Translations under genes and position numbers: made by a program
The notes under the pieces: generated by a model
Seen by the model: only the letters and a program-made list of their open reading frames with translations
What the model was told of the DNA's origin: nothing
Database searches by the model: none
Assembly (NCBI GenBank): GCA_035478835.1
Contig: DATIJH010000009.1
Location: 1 to 64,000, forward strand
DNA: 64,000 nt
Direction: 5' to 3'
Origin: DATASD01 sp035478835
GTDB taxonomy: Bacteria > Patescibacteriota > Saccharimonadia > Saccharimonadales > UBA4665
Shown here: piece by piece, positions 50,681-59,129 of the stretch
Layout of the letters: each line of letters begins with the position of its first letter
Position numbering within the stretch: position 1 is the first letter of the stretch

Positions 50681-51892
50681 CTACATGCTCGCGGCAAGCT
50701 GGCTGATTTGGTCGTTGCTGAGCTCGGCATTGCCGGTGATTTGATACAAAACGCCGGCATTTACCCACGCAGCGTTCGTGCCATCATACAGATAAATGGT
50801 GCGGCCGTTGTTTTCGATAGTTTGGTGCTGCTTGTTGTTGGTGGCGACGATGTTGTCGTACAACGTGGCACTGTCCCAGTTTGAGGCTTGTTGGGTTAGT
50901 TTAAACCCGCTGCCGTTGTCGGAGTGAAAGCTAACGGCTATCTGGTTGCCGTGCGTCTGCACGCTGCGGGTCATTGCGTACCCGACCGGCTGATAGCTTG
51001 GCAGCGTAGCGTGAAAACCGGCGCGAACTGAGGCGACGCGGAGTTCGATATTCGGCGCATTTAAGTAGCCTATAAAACCGGCAATAACAAGCGCAGCTGC
51101 AAAGCCTGCCATGACGTTGACGAGACGCTTGCGTGCGCGACGCTTTTTGCTAAAGTGCGCTGGCGGCTGCTGCTCGTGGCTGGTGGCATGTGCGATGGCT
51201 GCTTCAAAGATGTCGGCCGGCTTAGCTGGTGTAGCGGGGCGTGGCGCTGCGGTTGCGGGTGTGCTCATCTGCACTGGTGCGGCGCGGTGCGCAGGCACTG
51301 GCGTAGTGACGCGGGCGCGTACCGGCGTAACGGTAATGGCGGCGCGTTGCAATGCTGGCCGCTGCTGCTGGCTTGGGCTGAACTTTTTGACCGCCTCGCT
51401 TTTTTTAATGTCTTGGGCGCGTGCCGAACGATCAGGATCGACCTTGCTTACGGATAACTTTGGCACAAGCGCACTGACGGGCGCGGCAGCCATTTCGGTG
51501 GGTGTGTGGATTTTAAGCGCTGGTTTGTTTGATGGTTTTTTTACTACCGTACGCATAAGGGTTTTGGCGTGTTCGGGCTGGTGGGCTGTAACGTGGTTGG
51601 GTGTGTGTTTTGGCGCGTGGGCAGCCTTTTTAGCGGGCACTGGCGATACGGGGATGAACGGCGCATGGCGTACAGGCTGCGCGAGCTGCTGAGTATTGTT
51701 TGTGCTCAGATTTTTCGGCGTTTTGACAAAACCGTCGATAAAACGACCGCGATGTCCGGCCGGAGCGCCATGCCCGCGCGCGGCAACTGCCGTGCCTTCA
51801 CCTAAAAGGTTACCAGTCAGCGCGTCATATCTTTTACCGTTCAGTTCGATAATGTTCGTTTTAGACACGTACGTTTTACCCTCAATTAGCAT
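50681..51892 (-). CDS. Membrane protein with Pro/Ala-rich linker and DUF4367-like C-terminus
   Basis: 403 aa. The N-terminus (SKTNIIELNGKRYDALTGNL) is a small globular-looking tag, followed by a ~200-residue Pro/Ala/Lys-rich disordered linker, a basic patch (SKKRRARKRL), one transmembrane helix (VMAGFAAALVIAGFIGYL, ~268-286), and a ~115-residue outer domain (PNIELRVASVRAGFHATLPS, YQPVGYAMTR, NNGRTIYLYDG) resembling DUF4367/RsgI-type sensors. Role unknown; possible envelope sensor. Between gltX and a divergent PEGA gene. Confidence 0.6.
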   Translation of the reverse strand: MLIEGKTYVSKTNIIELNGKRYDALTGNLLGEGTAVAARGHGAPAGHRGRFIDGFVKTPKNLSTNNTQQLAQPVRHAPFIPVSPVPAKKAAHAPKHTPNHVTAHQPEHAKTLMRTVVKKPSNKPALKIHTPTEMAAAPVSALVPKLSVSKVDPDRSARAQDIKKSEAVKKFSPSQQQRPALQRAAITVTPVRARVTTPVPAHRAAPVQMSTPATAAPRPATPAKPADIFEAAIAHATSHEQQPPAHFSKKRRARKRLVNVMAGFAAALVIAGFIGYLNAPNIELRVASVRAGFHATLPSYQPVGYAMTRSVQTHGNQIAVSFHSDNGSGFKLTQQASNWDSATLYDNIVATNNKQHQTIENNGRTIYLYDGTNAAWVNAGVLYQITGNAELSNDQISQLAASM

Positions 51893-52034
51893 TCCGCTTA
51901 CGCGAAGATTACCACTATACTACATCTCTTTGCGGCGCTCGGCAAGTAAATTTATTGTTCAACCTGCCCTTGCTGCTACCGTACGATTATCCACTAGTAA
52001 AACTGCCCAAAGCCTCTTATAATATACGAAGCAT

Positions 52035-53549
52035 ATGGATTTTCTCGACCCGAAAAAACAAAAGATGCACCGGATACGCTTAGTGATTGGCTACGTGCTG
52101 ATCGCTGTTGCGCTGGGCATCGCCACCACTATTTTATTGTACGAAGCTTACGGGTTCGGCATCGATAAGAACGGCAATGTTATTCAGAACGGGCTGGTGT
52201 TTTTGTCTTCCCAGCCGAATCCGGCTACCATTAGCGTGAACGGCGTGGCCAGTAAAACGCAGACCAATAGCCGTCTACAGCTGCCCGCGGGCCAGTATAC
52301 GATCCGGCTCGACCGCACCGGCTACCGCACCTGGCAGCGCGAAGTCACCGTGGCTGGCGGTGATGTGCAGCACTTTGATTACCCGTTCTTGTTCCCTTCG
52401 CAGCTGACGGCCACGTCGCTCAAGCAGTACCAGAGCGCGCCAAGTCTGATTTCAGAAACCCCTGACCGCCACTGGGCGATTGTGCAAGATTCGACCACCA
52501 TGAACGATTTCGAGCTGTACGATCTTACGAAGCCCAAGGTCGCGCCAACCGCACTGAGTCTGCCAAAAGGCATGCTTGCCGAGGGCGACGGCCAAAGCCT
52601 CAAAGAGGTAGAATGGTCGACCGATAACCAGCATTTGCTGCTCAAACATGCTTACCAAAAAAGCGGTGCCGCGCAGAGTGAGTACATTATGCTCGATCGT
52701 ACTGATCCGACGCAGTCGTTCAACCTTACAAAGGCGCTGGGCACCAACCCTGACCTCGTTGAGCTGCGCAACAAAGCTTATGATCAATATTGGCTCTACA
52801 ACCAGCCGGCCGAAACGCTGAGCACGGCCACGCTCAAGGTGCCAACACCGGTGTTGTACGCCGACCACGTCTTAAACTTCAAGCCATACAGCAGCGATAT
52901 GGTGCTGTATGCCAGCGACCAGGCTACAGTGGCCGGCAAGATCGGCATTCGCCTGCGTCAAGGTTCGAGCACCTACAACATCCGTGACGTTACGCCGAGC
53001 ACCTCGCCATACCTGATTGACCTTGCGCAGTACAGCGGTGATTGGTATGTGCTGGCCGGCTCAAGCGCCGACGGAAAAGTTTACATTTATAAGAACCCGG
53101 TTGATCAAGCCCAAAACCAGCCGAACGTTTTACCGACCGGCTTGCGGGTGCTTAAACTTGCAAACCCCACGTACGCGGCATTTTCGGCCAACACGCAGTA
53201 TATTATGGCCGAGGGCGGCACCGCCTTTAGCGTCTACGATATCTTTAATGAGCATCAATACAGCTACAATACCAAGCTGCCGCTGGATGCGCCGCAGTCA
53301 CACGCCGTTTGGATGGATGCGGCCCGGCTCACGTACGTCAGCGGCGGCAAACAAATCGTGCTTGATTACGACGGCACCAACCAGCAAACGCTCGAGGATG
53401 ATGCAGCTACGTACGCCCCGCTCTTTGACCGCGACTACAAATACGTATACACCCTTGTTGCCCAGCCAGCCGCGGCGACCGCCGGCAAGCCCGCCAGCAC
53501 GAGCTACCATTTCAACGAAACACCGCTCCGCACCGCCCAAGACCAATAA
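52035..53549 (+). CDS. PEGA-domain membrane protein with propeller-like repeats
   Basis: 504 aa. One transmembrane helix (LVIGYVLIAVALGIATTILL, ~17-36), then a PEGA-type domain (GLVFLSSQPNPATISVNGVA, LQLPAGQYTIRLDRTGYRTW, ~52-110). The remaining ~390 residues are extracellular and look like a degenerate beta-propeller (repeated HWAIVQDS, WSTDNQHLLLKH, VWMDAARLTYVSGG). PEGA domains occur in surface proteins and kinases. TATAAT (52018-52023) begins 17 nt before the ATG. A palindromic element follows the stop. Confidence 0.75.
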   Translation: MDFLDPKKQKMHRIRLVIGYVLIAVALGIATTILLYEAYGFGIDKNGNVIQNGLVFLSSQPNPATISVNGVASKTQTNSRLQLPAGQYTIRLDRTGYRTWQREVTVAGGDVQHFDYPFLFPSQLTATSLKQYQSAPSLISETPDRHWAIVQDSTTMNDFELYDLTKPKVAPTALSLPKGMLAEGDGQSLKEVEWSTDNQHLLLKHAYQKSGAAQSEYIMLDRTDPTQSFNLTKALGTNPDLVELRNKAYDQYWLYNQPAETLSTATLKVPTPVLYADHVLNFKPYSSDMVLYASDQATVAGKIGIRLRQGSSTYNIRDVTPSTSPYLIDLAQYSGDWYVLAGSSADGKVYIYKNPVDQAQNQPNVLPTGLRVLKLANPTYAAFSANTQYIMAEGGTAFSVYDIFNEHQYSYNTKLPLDAPQSHAVWMDAARLTYVSGGKQIVLDYDGTNQQTLEDDAATYAPLFDRDYKYVYTLVAQPAAATAGKPASTSYHFNETPLRTAQDQ

Positions 53550-53559
53550 TTTTAGATAT

Positions 53560-53683
53560 CGAGCCGAACTATTCAGTGCTCGCCGGGTGCTGAGCTTACG
53601 GCGACATAAACGCGTCTATCGACGCTTGTATTAAATCGTACGAGCCACCAAAACACCCGGCGAGCACTGAATAGTTCGGCTCG
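53560..53683. repeat. Intergenic palindromic element with 30-bp perfect arms
   Basis: 53560-53589 and 53654-53683 are perfect inverted repeats of 30 bp (arm begins CGAGCCGAACTATTCAG), with a 64-nt middle holding a small CGTC-GACG hairpin. It lies between convergent genes, 10 nt after one stop and 10 nt before the other. Arms this long and perfect exceed a normal terminator, and no T-tract follows. The termini share GxxCCGAAC with the element in umuC, so it may be a related mobile palindrome. Confidence 0.75.
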
Positions 53684-53693
53684 CCCGAAGTCT

Positions 53694-55199
53694 TTAGAAC
53701 AGCCACTTGATGAATCGTGACCACAGCGTGGGGCCGTTGCTGGGGAGCGCGGCTGGCTGGCTGGCTGCCGTAGAAGCCGTAGTGGCTGCGGTGTTGCCGG
53801 TTGGGTCGGGACTGATCTGTTCGCCCCACACTACCAAGCGGTGCAATGACGTGCCCGGCGGATCGCAGGTAATGAGCGTTGCTGTCGCTGTTTTGTCGGC
53901 TACGTCGTTGAGCACGGCCACGTCGCTTGGCTCAACCACCTGCTTTTGGTAGACGCGGTAACTGTATACTTTGCCGTTGTATGTGATGTAAAAAAGATCA
54001 CCAGGTACCAGCGTGTGCAGCAGCACGAACGCAAATTTATATTTGCCCGGATTAAAGATGTTGTTGCTGGAGTGGCCGAAGTACGCGGTGTTGCCCTTCT
54101 GTCCCGGCAAAGCGGTCGTTGGATAGTGCACGACTCCGTTTTCGAGCGAGTTTTCGATAGCGTTTTCGTCGGTAGTCGTGACGCTGTAGTCCAGCGGTAT
54201 CTCGAGATTTATTTTGGGAATGATTACCTCGTTTTTGTCGGTTGGCGCCACGCCGTCGGTGCTGAGGATAATCGGCGTAGCCTCGGCCGTAGTGCTTGGC
54301 TGGATGAACGGCGCGATGATGACTTCGTTAAAGAAGCCGAACAGGAACACGACGAGCACGATAAGCCCGCTGCTTAAGCCGAACGCCAGCGATTTAAGGT
54401 GGCGCTTGGCCTTTTCTTGGGCTTCTACGCTGACGCGGTTCAGGATTTGCCGCTTAATGGCGCGGGCGCCGCGCTTTTCGCGGTGCGGTAACACCGGCGG
54501 CATGGATTCGAATGTACCAACGTGCACGCCGTTTTTTGTTGTAGTCGTATGAGTTTCAGGTGGTTGCTCTTGTTTGTTGGCGGCGGCTTTTTCGCCTTCA
54601 TCTTTGGCGTGCTGCCCGACAAACTGAGCATACGGCGACGGCCGGCGGGCGCTAGCGGCGTAAAATTCCTGCCAGACTTCGTGCTTTTCGGCGTCGGGCA
54701 ACCCAACGTAATATGCGTGCCAAGCGGTTTGGATCTCGGCCAGCGATTTGCCGGATGTGCTTAAGTCGTACATGTATTGCTGATGTTTGCTGCGGTGTGT
54801 TGGCGGCGGCGTGACCTCTTTGATTTCTTCTTTGGCGGCCGGTTCTTTGGCATAGAGCTGATCGAGCTTGCGGCGTATTAAATCTGCGGCCGGATTGTCG
54901 GAAGCGTGCTGTTCGGGTTTGTGCGCGCCCTCGGCCGCTATGTGGTGGCCGTGCTTGGGCGCTTGTGGAATTTCTGGGGCTGCCGGCTGTGGTGCGGCCG
55001 CTGTGCGCGCGGCCTCGGGCAATCCGGCAAACGCCGGCGGATGCACGACCGGCTTATGGTTGTGATGCGGCGCTGCCGGCTCCGGCCGGACATCTTTGTG
55101 CAGCGGCTCAATACGCCCTGAATGGCGTTTGCCGAGCAAGTAGCTTTGCTCATCTTTCTTTTGCTGGTCGTTGTCGTTCGAAAATAAAGGATTAAACAT
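53694..55199 (-). CDS. Sortase with very long disordered N-terminal region
   Basis: 501 aa from the ATG at 55199 (start uncertain; open to 55256). Residues 1-270 are charged, His/Pro/Ala-rich and mostly disordered, with a conserved-looking HAYYVGLPDAEKHEVWQEFY helix. One transmembrane helix (LIVLVVFLFGFFNEVII, ~290-310) precedes the sortase fold: TAYFGHSSNNI with the catalytic His, TATLITCDPPGTSLHRLVVW with the catalytic Cys and Arg. It anchors proteins or joins pilins at the surface. No LPxTG-type substrate is seen in the window. Confidence 0.85.
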   Translation of the reverse strand: MFNPLFSNDNDQQKKDEQSYLLGKRHSGRIEPLHKDVRPEPAAPHHNHKPVVHPPAFAGLPEAARTAAAPQPAAPEIPQAPKHGHHIAAEGAHKPEQHASDNPAADLIRRKLDQLYAKEPAAKEEIKEVTPPPTHRSKHQQYMYDLSTSGKSLAEIQTAWHAYYVGLPDAEKHEVWQEFYAASARRPSPYAQFVGQHAKDEGEKAAANKQEQPPETHTTTTKNGVHVGTFESMPPVLPHREKRGARAIKRQILNRVSVEAQEKAKRHLKSLAFGLSSGLIVLVVFLFGFFNEVIIAPFIQPSTTAEATPIILSTDGVAPTDKNEVIIPKINLEIPLDYSVTTTDENAIENSLENGVVHYPTTALPGQKGNTAYFGHSSNNIFNPGKYKFAFVLLHTLVPGDLFYITYNGKVYSYRVYQKQVVEPSDVAVLNDVADKTATATLITCDPPGTSLHRLVVWGEQISPDPTGNTAATTASTAASQPAALPSNGPTLWSRFIKWLF

Positions 55200-55272
55200 T
55201 TCGGGCTCGATTTCTACCATCAAGTATAGTACAATCAACCCCTGAAAGCCTACCAAGTAAGTAAGTTTCGCT

Positions 55273-55359
55273 GGGCGAGTGGCGGAATTGGTAGACGCGC
55301 TGGACTCAAAATCCTGTGAGCTTTCGCTCGTGAGGGTTCGATTCCCTCCTCGCCCACCA
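55273..55359 (+). tRNA. tRNA-Leu (anticodon CAA)
   Basis: Acceptor GGGCGAG pairs with CTCGCCC. D arm GGCGGAATTGGTAGACGC is typical of bacterial tRNA-Leu. The anticodon loop CTCAAAA gives CAA. A long variable arm (TGTGAGCTTTCGCTCGTG region) and T arm AGGGTTCGATTCCCT follow. Discriminator A and an encoded CCA end at 55359. Confidence 0.95.
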
Positions 55360-55361
55360 AT

Positions 55362-55390
55362 AAAAGCACCGGTCTTTGGCCGGCGTTTTT
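55362..55390. terminator. Bidirectional terminator after tRNA-Leu
   Basis: AAAAGCACCGG 55362-55372 pairs with CCGGCGTTTTT 55380-55390 (one A-C mismatch, 7-nt loop). The T5 serves tRNA-Leu; the A4 on the other side gives a U-run for the convergent gene ending at 55397. Confidence 0.7.
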
Positions 55391-55396
55391 ATTTAG

Positions 55397-56335
55397 TCAC
55401 TTACGCTGTCTGTTCCTTAAGCTGGGATCGCCGAGCCCCGCCTGTATACCGGCGTCGATCCGCTTTCGTAGTCCGGCGGTTATTTCATCGAGCTGCTTGG
55501 TTGTGTGCGGCTGTACATGTTTAAAAAACTCGTGGCCTGCTATGGCTGTAAGGGGCTGTCCGCTCTCTTGCGCGCAGCCTAAGATAATTTCCGACACATT
55601 GTCCAGACCACACCGTTCGGCCTTGACTACCAAGGTACCGCACGCCGCATATTGGCCATAACTGGTGCGGGACCCCCTCTTTTTTAGCTCAAGATGGAAG
55701 GGTGGATTATCAAAAGCCGCGGCGCTTTCATCGAACACTATGCCCGCATCCCAGTTAGGGTTTCCGGTTGGCGTAGGGCACTGACCCCCCTCTCTAACGA
55801 GCGATAGTCGTCCGTGCCAGCCGGTTGGCTCGCCTCGTGCTAACCAACGTGCTCCGAGCAAGATCGGCATAAACTCGATGAGTTTTGAGTCGGCCATATG
55901 GTGGAGAGGTCCCAACCACGCCACGCTCTCTGCCGCTTCCAGTAGATTTCGGTAGTGAGAAGCTGTAGGCCGTCCATTACTGGCAGCTTCCCAGTTTCGT
56001 AATTCGGCTTTTCGCAGCGCAGCTTCTGTGGCCAGATGTGCGATTTTTTTGGTTCGGTCAGGCGCGGCACCTGGGGGTGGCGTCTCGCTTATAATGTCAT
56101 CAAAAAACGTGTCGGCTTCCTTGATCCATACAGCCGACCGGCCCGGGTCTGCAAAAGCAAGGTCAATGCAGGCCTCGCCCGCTGTCAAAAACAGCGCAGC
56201 CGTCTTAAAATCTCCATACACAACATAGTCCAGCACGTTATTAAGCACCGTCGGTTCAGGTCGCTGCTCTCCGCAGTAGCGCTCATAGTAACGAGCAGGC
56301 TCCGCTAGCGGAGCAAAGGATTCTATGTCTGACAT
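55397..56335 (-). CDS. Hypothetical protein, tandem paralogue B (PD-(D/E)XK-like motif)
   Basis: 312 aa. It aligns over most of its length with the gene just upstream (shared blocks: YRNLLEAAES/YHQLLEAATD, FMPILLGARWLARG, GRLSLVREG, NPNWDAGIVFD, GTLVVKAE, EIILGCAQE). The motif NPNWDAGIVFD ... FHLELKKRG has the D-x(n)-ExK spacing of PD-(D/E)XK nucleases; this is inference. Helical N-terminal half. TATAAT (56345-56350) begins 15 nt before the ATG, so each copy probably has its own promoter. Confidence 0.6.
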   Translation of the reverse strand: MSDIESFAPLAEPARYYERYCGEQRPEPTVLNNVLDYVVYGDFKTAALFLTAGEACIDLAFADPGRSAVWIKEADTFFDDIISETPPPGAAPDRTKKIAHLATEAALRKAELRNWEAASNGRPTASHYRNLLEAAESVAWLGPLHHMADSKLIEFMPILLGARWLARGEPTGWHGRLSLVREGGQCPTPTGNPNWDAGIVFDESAAAFDNPPFHLELKKRGSRTSYGQYAACGTLVVKAERCGLDNVSEIILGCAQESGQPLTAIAGHEFFKHVQPHTTKQLDEITAGLRKRIDAGIQAGLGDPSLRNRQRK

Positions 56336-56420
56336 GAGGATCTTATTATATTGTTTTCGTGCTGATCTGCAACTGGTTTCAATCAGGGTTTTGGGATGGC
56401 TCGGTAATACGTGAACGGCT

Positions 56421-57302
56421 TTATCGGTACCTAAAGTGCCGAGGGATTTTTACGTCCAGGCCAAACCGTTTACTTTCGTCGCGTAGGTAGCCCTGGAATG
56501 CGCCGGTTTTTGCGTTGAGTTCTTGTGTGTCAAGGCGTGCGGTATTCCTGAATGTGTCAGGGTGTGCGACTTGGCCGAGCGTGCCAAATTCCTGCGCACA
56601 TCCGAGCACAATGGGCGCCGGCTCGGCAATTCCGGCGACTCTGGCCCTCACTAGCAATGTGCCTGCGGCCGCATAACTCTCGCCGGCAGTTTTCTTGCCC
56701 GTTTTTACTTCCAGATGCAAAGGATCTACAAATGATTCGGGTGTGTTATCAAACGTGATGCCGCAGTCCCAGTTGGGGTTGAATCCGCTCTGTGCTGCGC
56801 CGTGCCCCTCGCGCGAAAGCGCCATCCTGCCAGCCCAGCCCCGATTGCCACTGCGCGCCAGCATTCGTGCGCCCAGCAGCACGGGCATGAATTCCATGAA
56901 TTTAGTCATGGCTTCGGGATTGCGCGTTCCAATCCATAATGTGTCAGTCGCCGCTTCTAATAATTGGTGGTAGTTATGGGTGGTTGATTCCCCTTTGGCG
57001 GCTGCGCGCCAGTTGAGGAATGTTGCTTTATGGAATGTCGCCTCGATGGCTGCCACGCTATCTCCATGGTGTATTTGAAGCGGATCATCTTCTGGCACCG
57101 CACGGCGGGTGGTTTCCGCGCAAAAGGCGACCGATTTGTCGATCCACGCGGTGGCCTGCTCTGGCTCGTGAAACGCCATATCGGTACAGGCGTGGGCCGC
57201 GCGGAGAGCGTCGTACGGCGCCTCGCCGTGTTCGGCCTGGGCGATGGTTTGGTGTAGCATTTCTGGGCTGGGGCGCTGAGCGCCAAAGTTTTCGTAAATC
57301 AT
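56421..57302 (-). CDS. Hypothetical protein, tandem paralogue A (PD-(D/E)XK-like motif)
   Basis: 293 aa, the upstream copy of the tandem pair. Shared blocks with the other copy are listed there; here they read FMEFMPVLLGARMLARSG, GRMALSREG, NPNWDCGITFD, LHLEVKTGKK, GTLLVRAR and IVLGCAQEFG. The D ... EVK spacing fits a PD-(D/E)XK fold. The N-terminal ~130 residues are helical and differ most between copies. Promoter TATAAT lies about 43 nt upstream with no clear Shine-Dalgarno. Function unknown. Confidence 0.6.
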   Translation of the reverse strand: MIYENFGAQRPSPEMLHQTIAQAEHGEAPYDALRAAHACTDMAFHEPEQATAWIDKSVAFCAETTRRAVPEDDPLQIHHGDSVAAIEATFHKATFLNWRAAAKGESTTHNYHQLLEAATDTLWIGTRNPEAMTKFMEFMPVLLGARMLARSGNRGWAGRMALSREGHGAAQSGFNPNWDCGITFDNTPESFVDPLHLEVKTGKKTAGESYAAAGTLLVRARVAGIAEPAPIVLGCAQEFGTLGQVAHPDTFRNTARLDTQELNAKTGAFQGYLRDESKRFGLDVKIPRHFRYR

Positions 57303-57361
57303 GGAAGTCCCGGCCGCAAGCGACTACGGTTAGTTAAAAATAAATTATAAAACTTTATTTG

Positions 57362-58159
57362 TTATTTTGCAATTGTATAAACGGCGGTGGTGAGGCCCTC
57401 GAACGGCCGCATTAGGTTTTGAATCCACCACACGGCGGCGTGGGCAGCAGTTTTGACACGCCAAATCGGCATATCTTCGAGCAAACGCGTCGTGCTCACC
57501 TGCCCATCAACGGCCACAAAAATGTTTTCGAGGTGTTTTACGATGATATTCGGGGCGTGCATCGAGGTAAAATCGTGCAGCCAATCGACCAGCTGCAATA
57601 GGTTCATGTTAAACCGCACCGGCTGCGGGGCGTGTGCGGCCGTGGCCAGGCGCTGCAGCTGCGAAAGACTTATGGCGAGTGTTGTGTTTGGCCGCCCCAG
57701 CACACTCCCAGGCGCCGTGCTGATGTAATCGGCGGCATCTTTGGTGATAATTGTCGGACTTTCGCCGCGCGACAAAAAACGCTCCAACCAGATAGCGGTT
57801 TCCGAATTGCGCCCCAGGTCACCGGCCAGCAGAATACCGTCGGCCCACTTTACGAACTCGCACAGTTCGCCCAAGGCTTTTTGCGAAAAGCTGCCACTGG
57901 GCGTGCTGGGCGCAAAATCGACGTGTTCGAGCACTTGCCCCACATCTTTTTTGATGGCGTCCGGCAATAGCACGCGCGCCGCGCCAATGCCGGCCCTAAA
58001 GCTCTCGTTATAAGCTTCGGCCGGCGCGGCAAAACCGTGCGCGTTGCCGCCCACAATCAGCAGTTTACCGGCATGCATGCGGTTTTCGGGGCGGCTCCAT
58101 TCGAGCTCAGGAAAAAGCGGCTTGTCGGCGGCCTGCCGTAGCCAATAGTCGGGGTTCAT
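57362..58159 (-). CDS. Ribokinase-superfamily protein, NnrD-like (ADP-dependent NAD(P)HX dehydratase)
   Basis: 265 aa. GKLLIVGGNAHGFAAPAEAY resembles the start of the NnrD/YjeF C-terminal domain (GxxLxIGGS...GA), and GILLAGDLGRNSETAIWLER matches its catalytic GPGxG-type region (here AGDLGR), so the active site looks altered. NnrD repairs hydrated NADH, but the changes leave the reaction open. Last gene of a five-gene operon; its ATG overlaps the previous stop (ATGA). Confidence 0.55.
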   Translation of the reverse strand: MNPDYWLRQAADKPLFPELEWSRPENRMHAGKLLIVGGNAHGFAAPAEAYNESFRAGIGAARVLLPDAIKKDVGQVLEHVDFAPSTPSGSFSQKALGELCEFVKWADGILLAGDLGRNSETAIWLERFLSRGESPTIITKDAADYISTAPGSVLGRPNTTLAISLSQLQRLATAAHAPQPVRFNMNLLQLVDWLHDFTSMHAPNIIVKHLENIFVAVDGQVSTTRLLEDMPIWRVKTAAHAAVWWIQNLMRPFEGLTTAVYTIAK

Positions 58160-58746
58160 GATTCTATTATATCAAGATAGCGCTCAGGGTGCAGCCAGAG
58201 GTCGTCGTGGCCATCCGGCATACTCAAAAAACAGTACCCGGGGTGCGTGGCAATGTTGTGCAGGCTTATGTTGCCGGTCCAGGGGTCGCCTTTGGTGCTG
58301 GTGACGATAATCTTTTGAGCGTGCAGCGACGGCAGCGCGGCTTTATACCGTGCAGTTAGCTTAAACATGGCGAGGTGGCGCGGCACGTGGGTAAAAAAGT
58401 ACACGCCGTTCCAAAAATGCTTGCGCGCGAAAACGCCGAGGTCGTGCGCCTTTTTGTGGGCCTTATAATCGAGCGCCACTTTGCGGTTGGTATTGTGCAG
58501 TAAGCTGCCTTTGTAATCGCATGGCGGATTGGCGAGCAAAATAGTTTTAGTGGCGTTCGTTTCTGGCACAATCCAGCAGCCGCCGGAATGCGCTACGACG
58601 ACATCGGCTTCACTTGCCCGGCTTGTAACGCGCCAACCGTGCGCCTGCGCTGCCTGCATAAATTTCCTGGTATGCCATTTTCCCTCTGTAAAACCGGGTA
58701 CGAAATACAAAGTGTGCACAATTTTCGCCTGCGCCGCGCTGCTCAT
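58156..58746 (-). CDS. Alpha/beta-hydrolase-like small protein
   Basis: 196 aa from the ATG at 58746, which overlaps the MazG-like stop (ATGA). HTLYFVPGFTEGKWHTRKFM is a likely first strand with oxyanion turn; VVVAHSGGCWIVP is a short nucleophile elbow (AHSGG); TSTKGDPWTG could hold the Asp and MPDGHDDLWLH the His. This fits a compact alpha/beta hydrolase without lid. Substrate unknown. Its stop overlaps the next start (ATGA), so translation is coupled along the operon. Confidence 0.6.
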   Translation of the reverse strand: MSSAAQAKIVHTLYFVPGFTEGKWHTRKFMQAAQAHGWRVTSRASEADVVVAHSGGCWIVPETNATKTILLANPPCDYKGSLLHNTNRKVALDYKAHKKAHDLGVFARKHFWNGVYFFTHVPRHLAMFKLTARYKAALPSLHAQKIIVTSTKGDPWTGNISLHNIATHPGYCFLSMPDGHDDLWLHPERYLDIIES

Positions 58747-59129
58747 AAGCCGGTCTTTTTGTAGTTGGCTTTGGCCTTGAGCCACGCCGCTTTTTGTCCG
58801 GCATCGTCCTGGCCTTTAAAGGCTTCGGCCGGATATTTTTCGGCGGCTTTTTTGAGTTTGTCTTTGACGGCGCCCGCAATGTCGATGCCCTCGATTTGGG
58901 CGTATTCAAACGCGTAAATAATGACGTCGGCGAGCTCGGCCGCGCGGGCCTTAACATCGCCCACCGGTTCGTCGTGCCACTGGTAATGTTCGAGCAACTC
59001 CCCAGCCTCGAGTAGCAGCGAAATCGCCACGGCCCGCGGCGGCAAATCCAGCCAATCACGATCCTCTAAATGTTTCCAGACGAGCTTGTTAATTTCCTCG
59101 AACGTTTCGCTCTGCTCGACGTATCTCAT
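58743..59129 (-). CDS. MazG-like nucleotide pyrophosphohydrolase
   Basis: 128 aa from the ATG at 59129, overlapping the pip stop (ATGA) and preceded by GAGG. The all-alpha NTP-PPase pattern is clear: LLLEAGELLEHYQWHDEP (ExxE helix), then ELADVIIYAFEYAQIEGID (ExxD helix). This matches short dCTPase/MazG-like enzymes that hydrolyse non-canonical or excess dNTPs to monophosphates, a house-cleaning role that fits the exonuclease III gene in the same operon. Confidence 0.88.
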   Translation of the reverse strand: MRYVEQSETFEEINKLVWKHLEDRDWLDLPPRAVAISLLLEAGELLEHYQWHDEPVGDVKARAAELADVIIYAFEYAQIEGIDIAGAVKDKLKKAAEKYPAEAFKGQDDAGQKAAWLKAKANYKKTGL

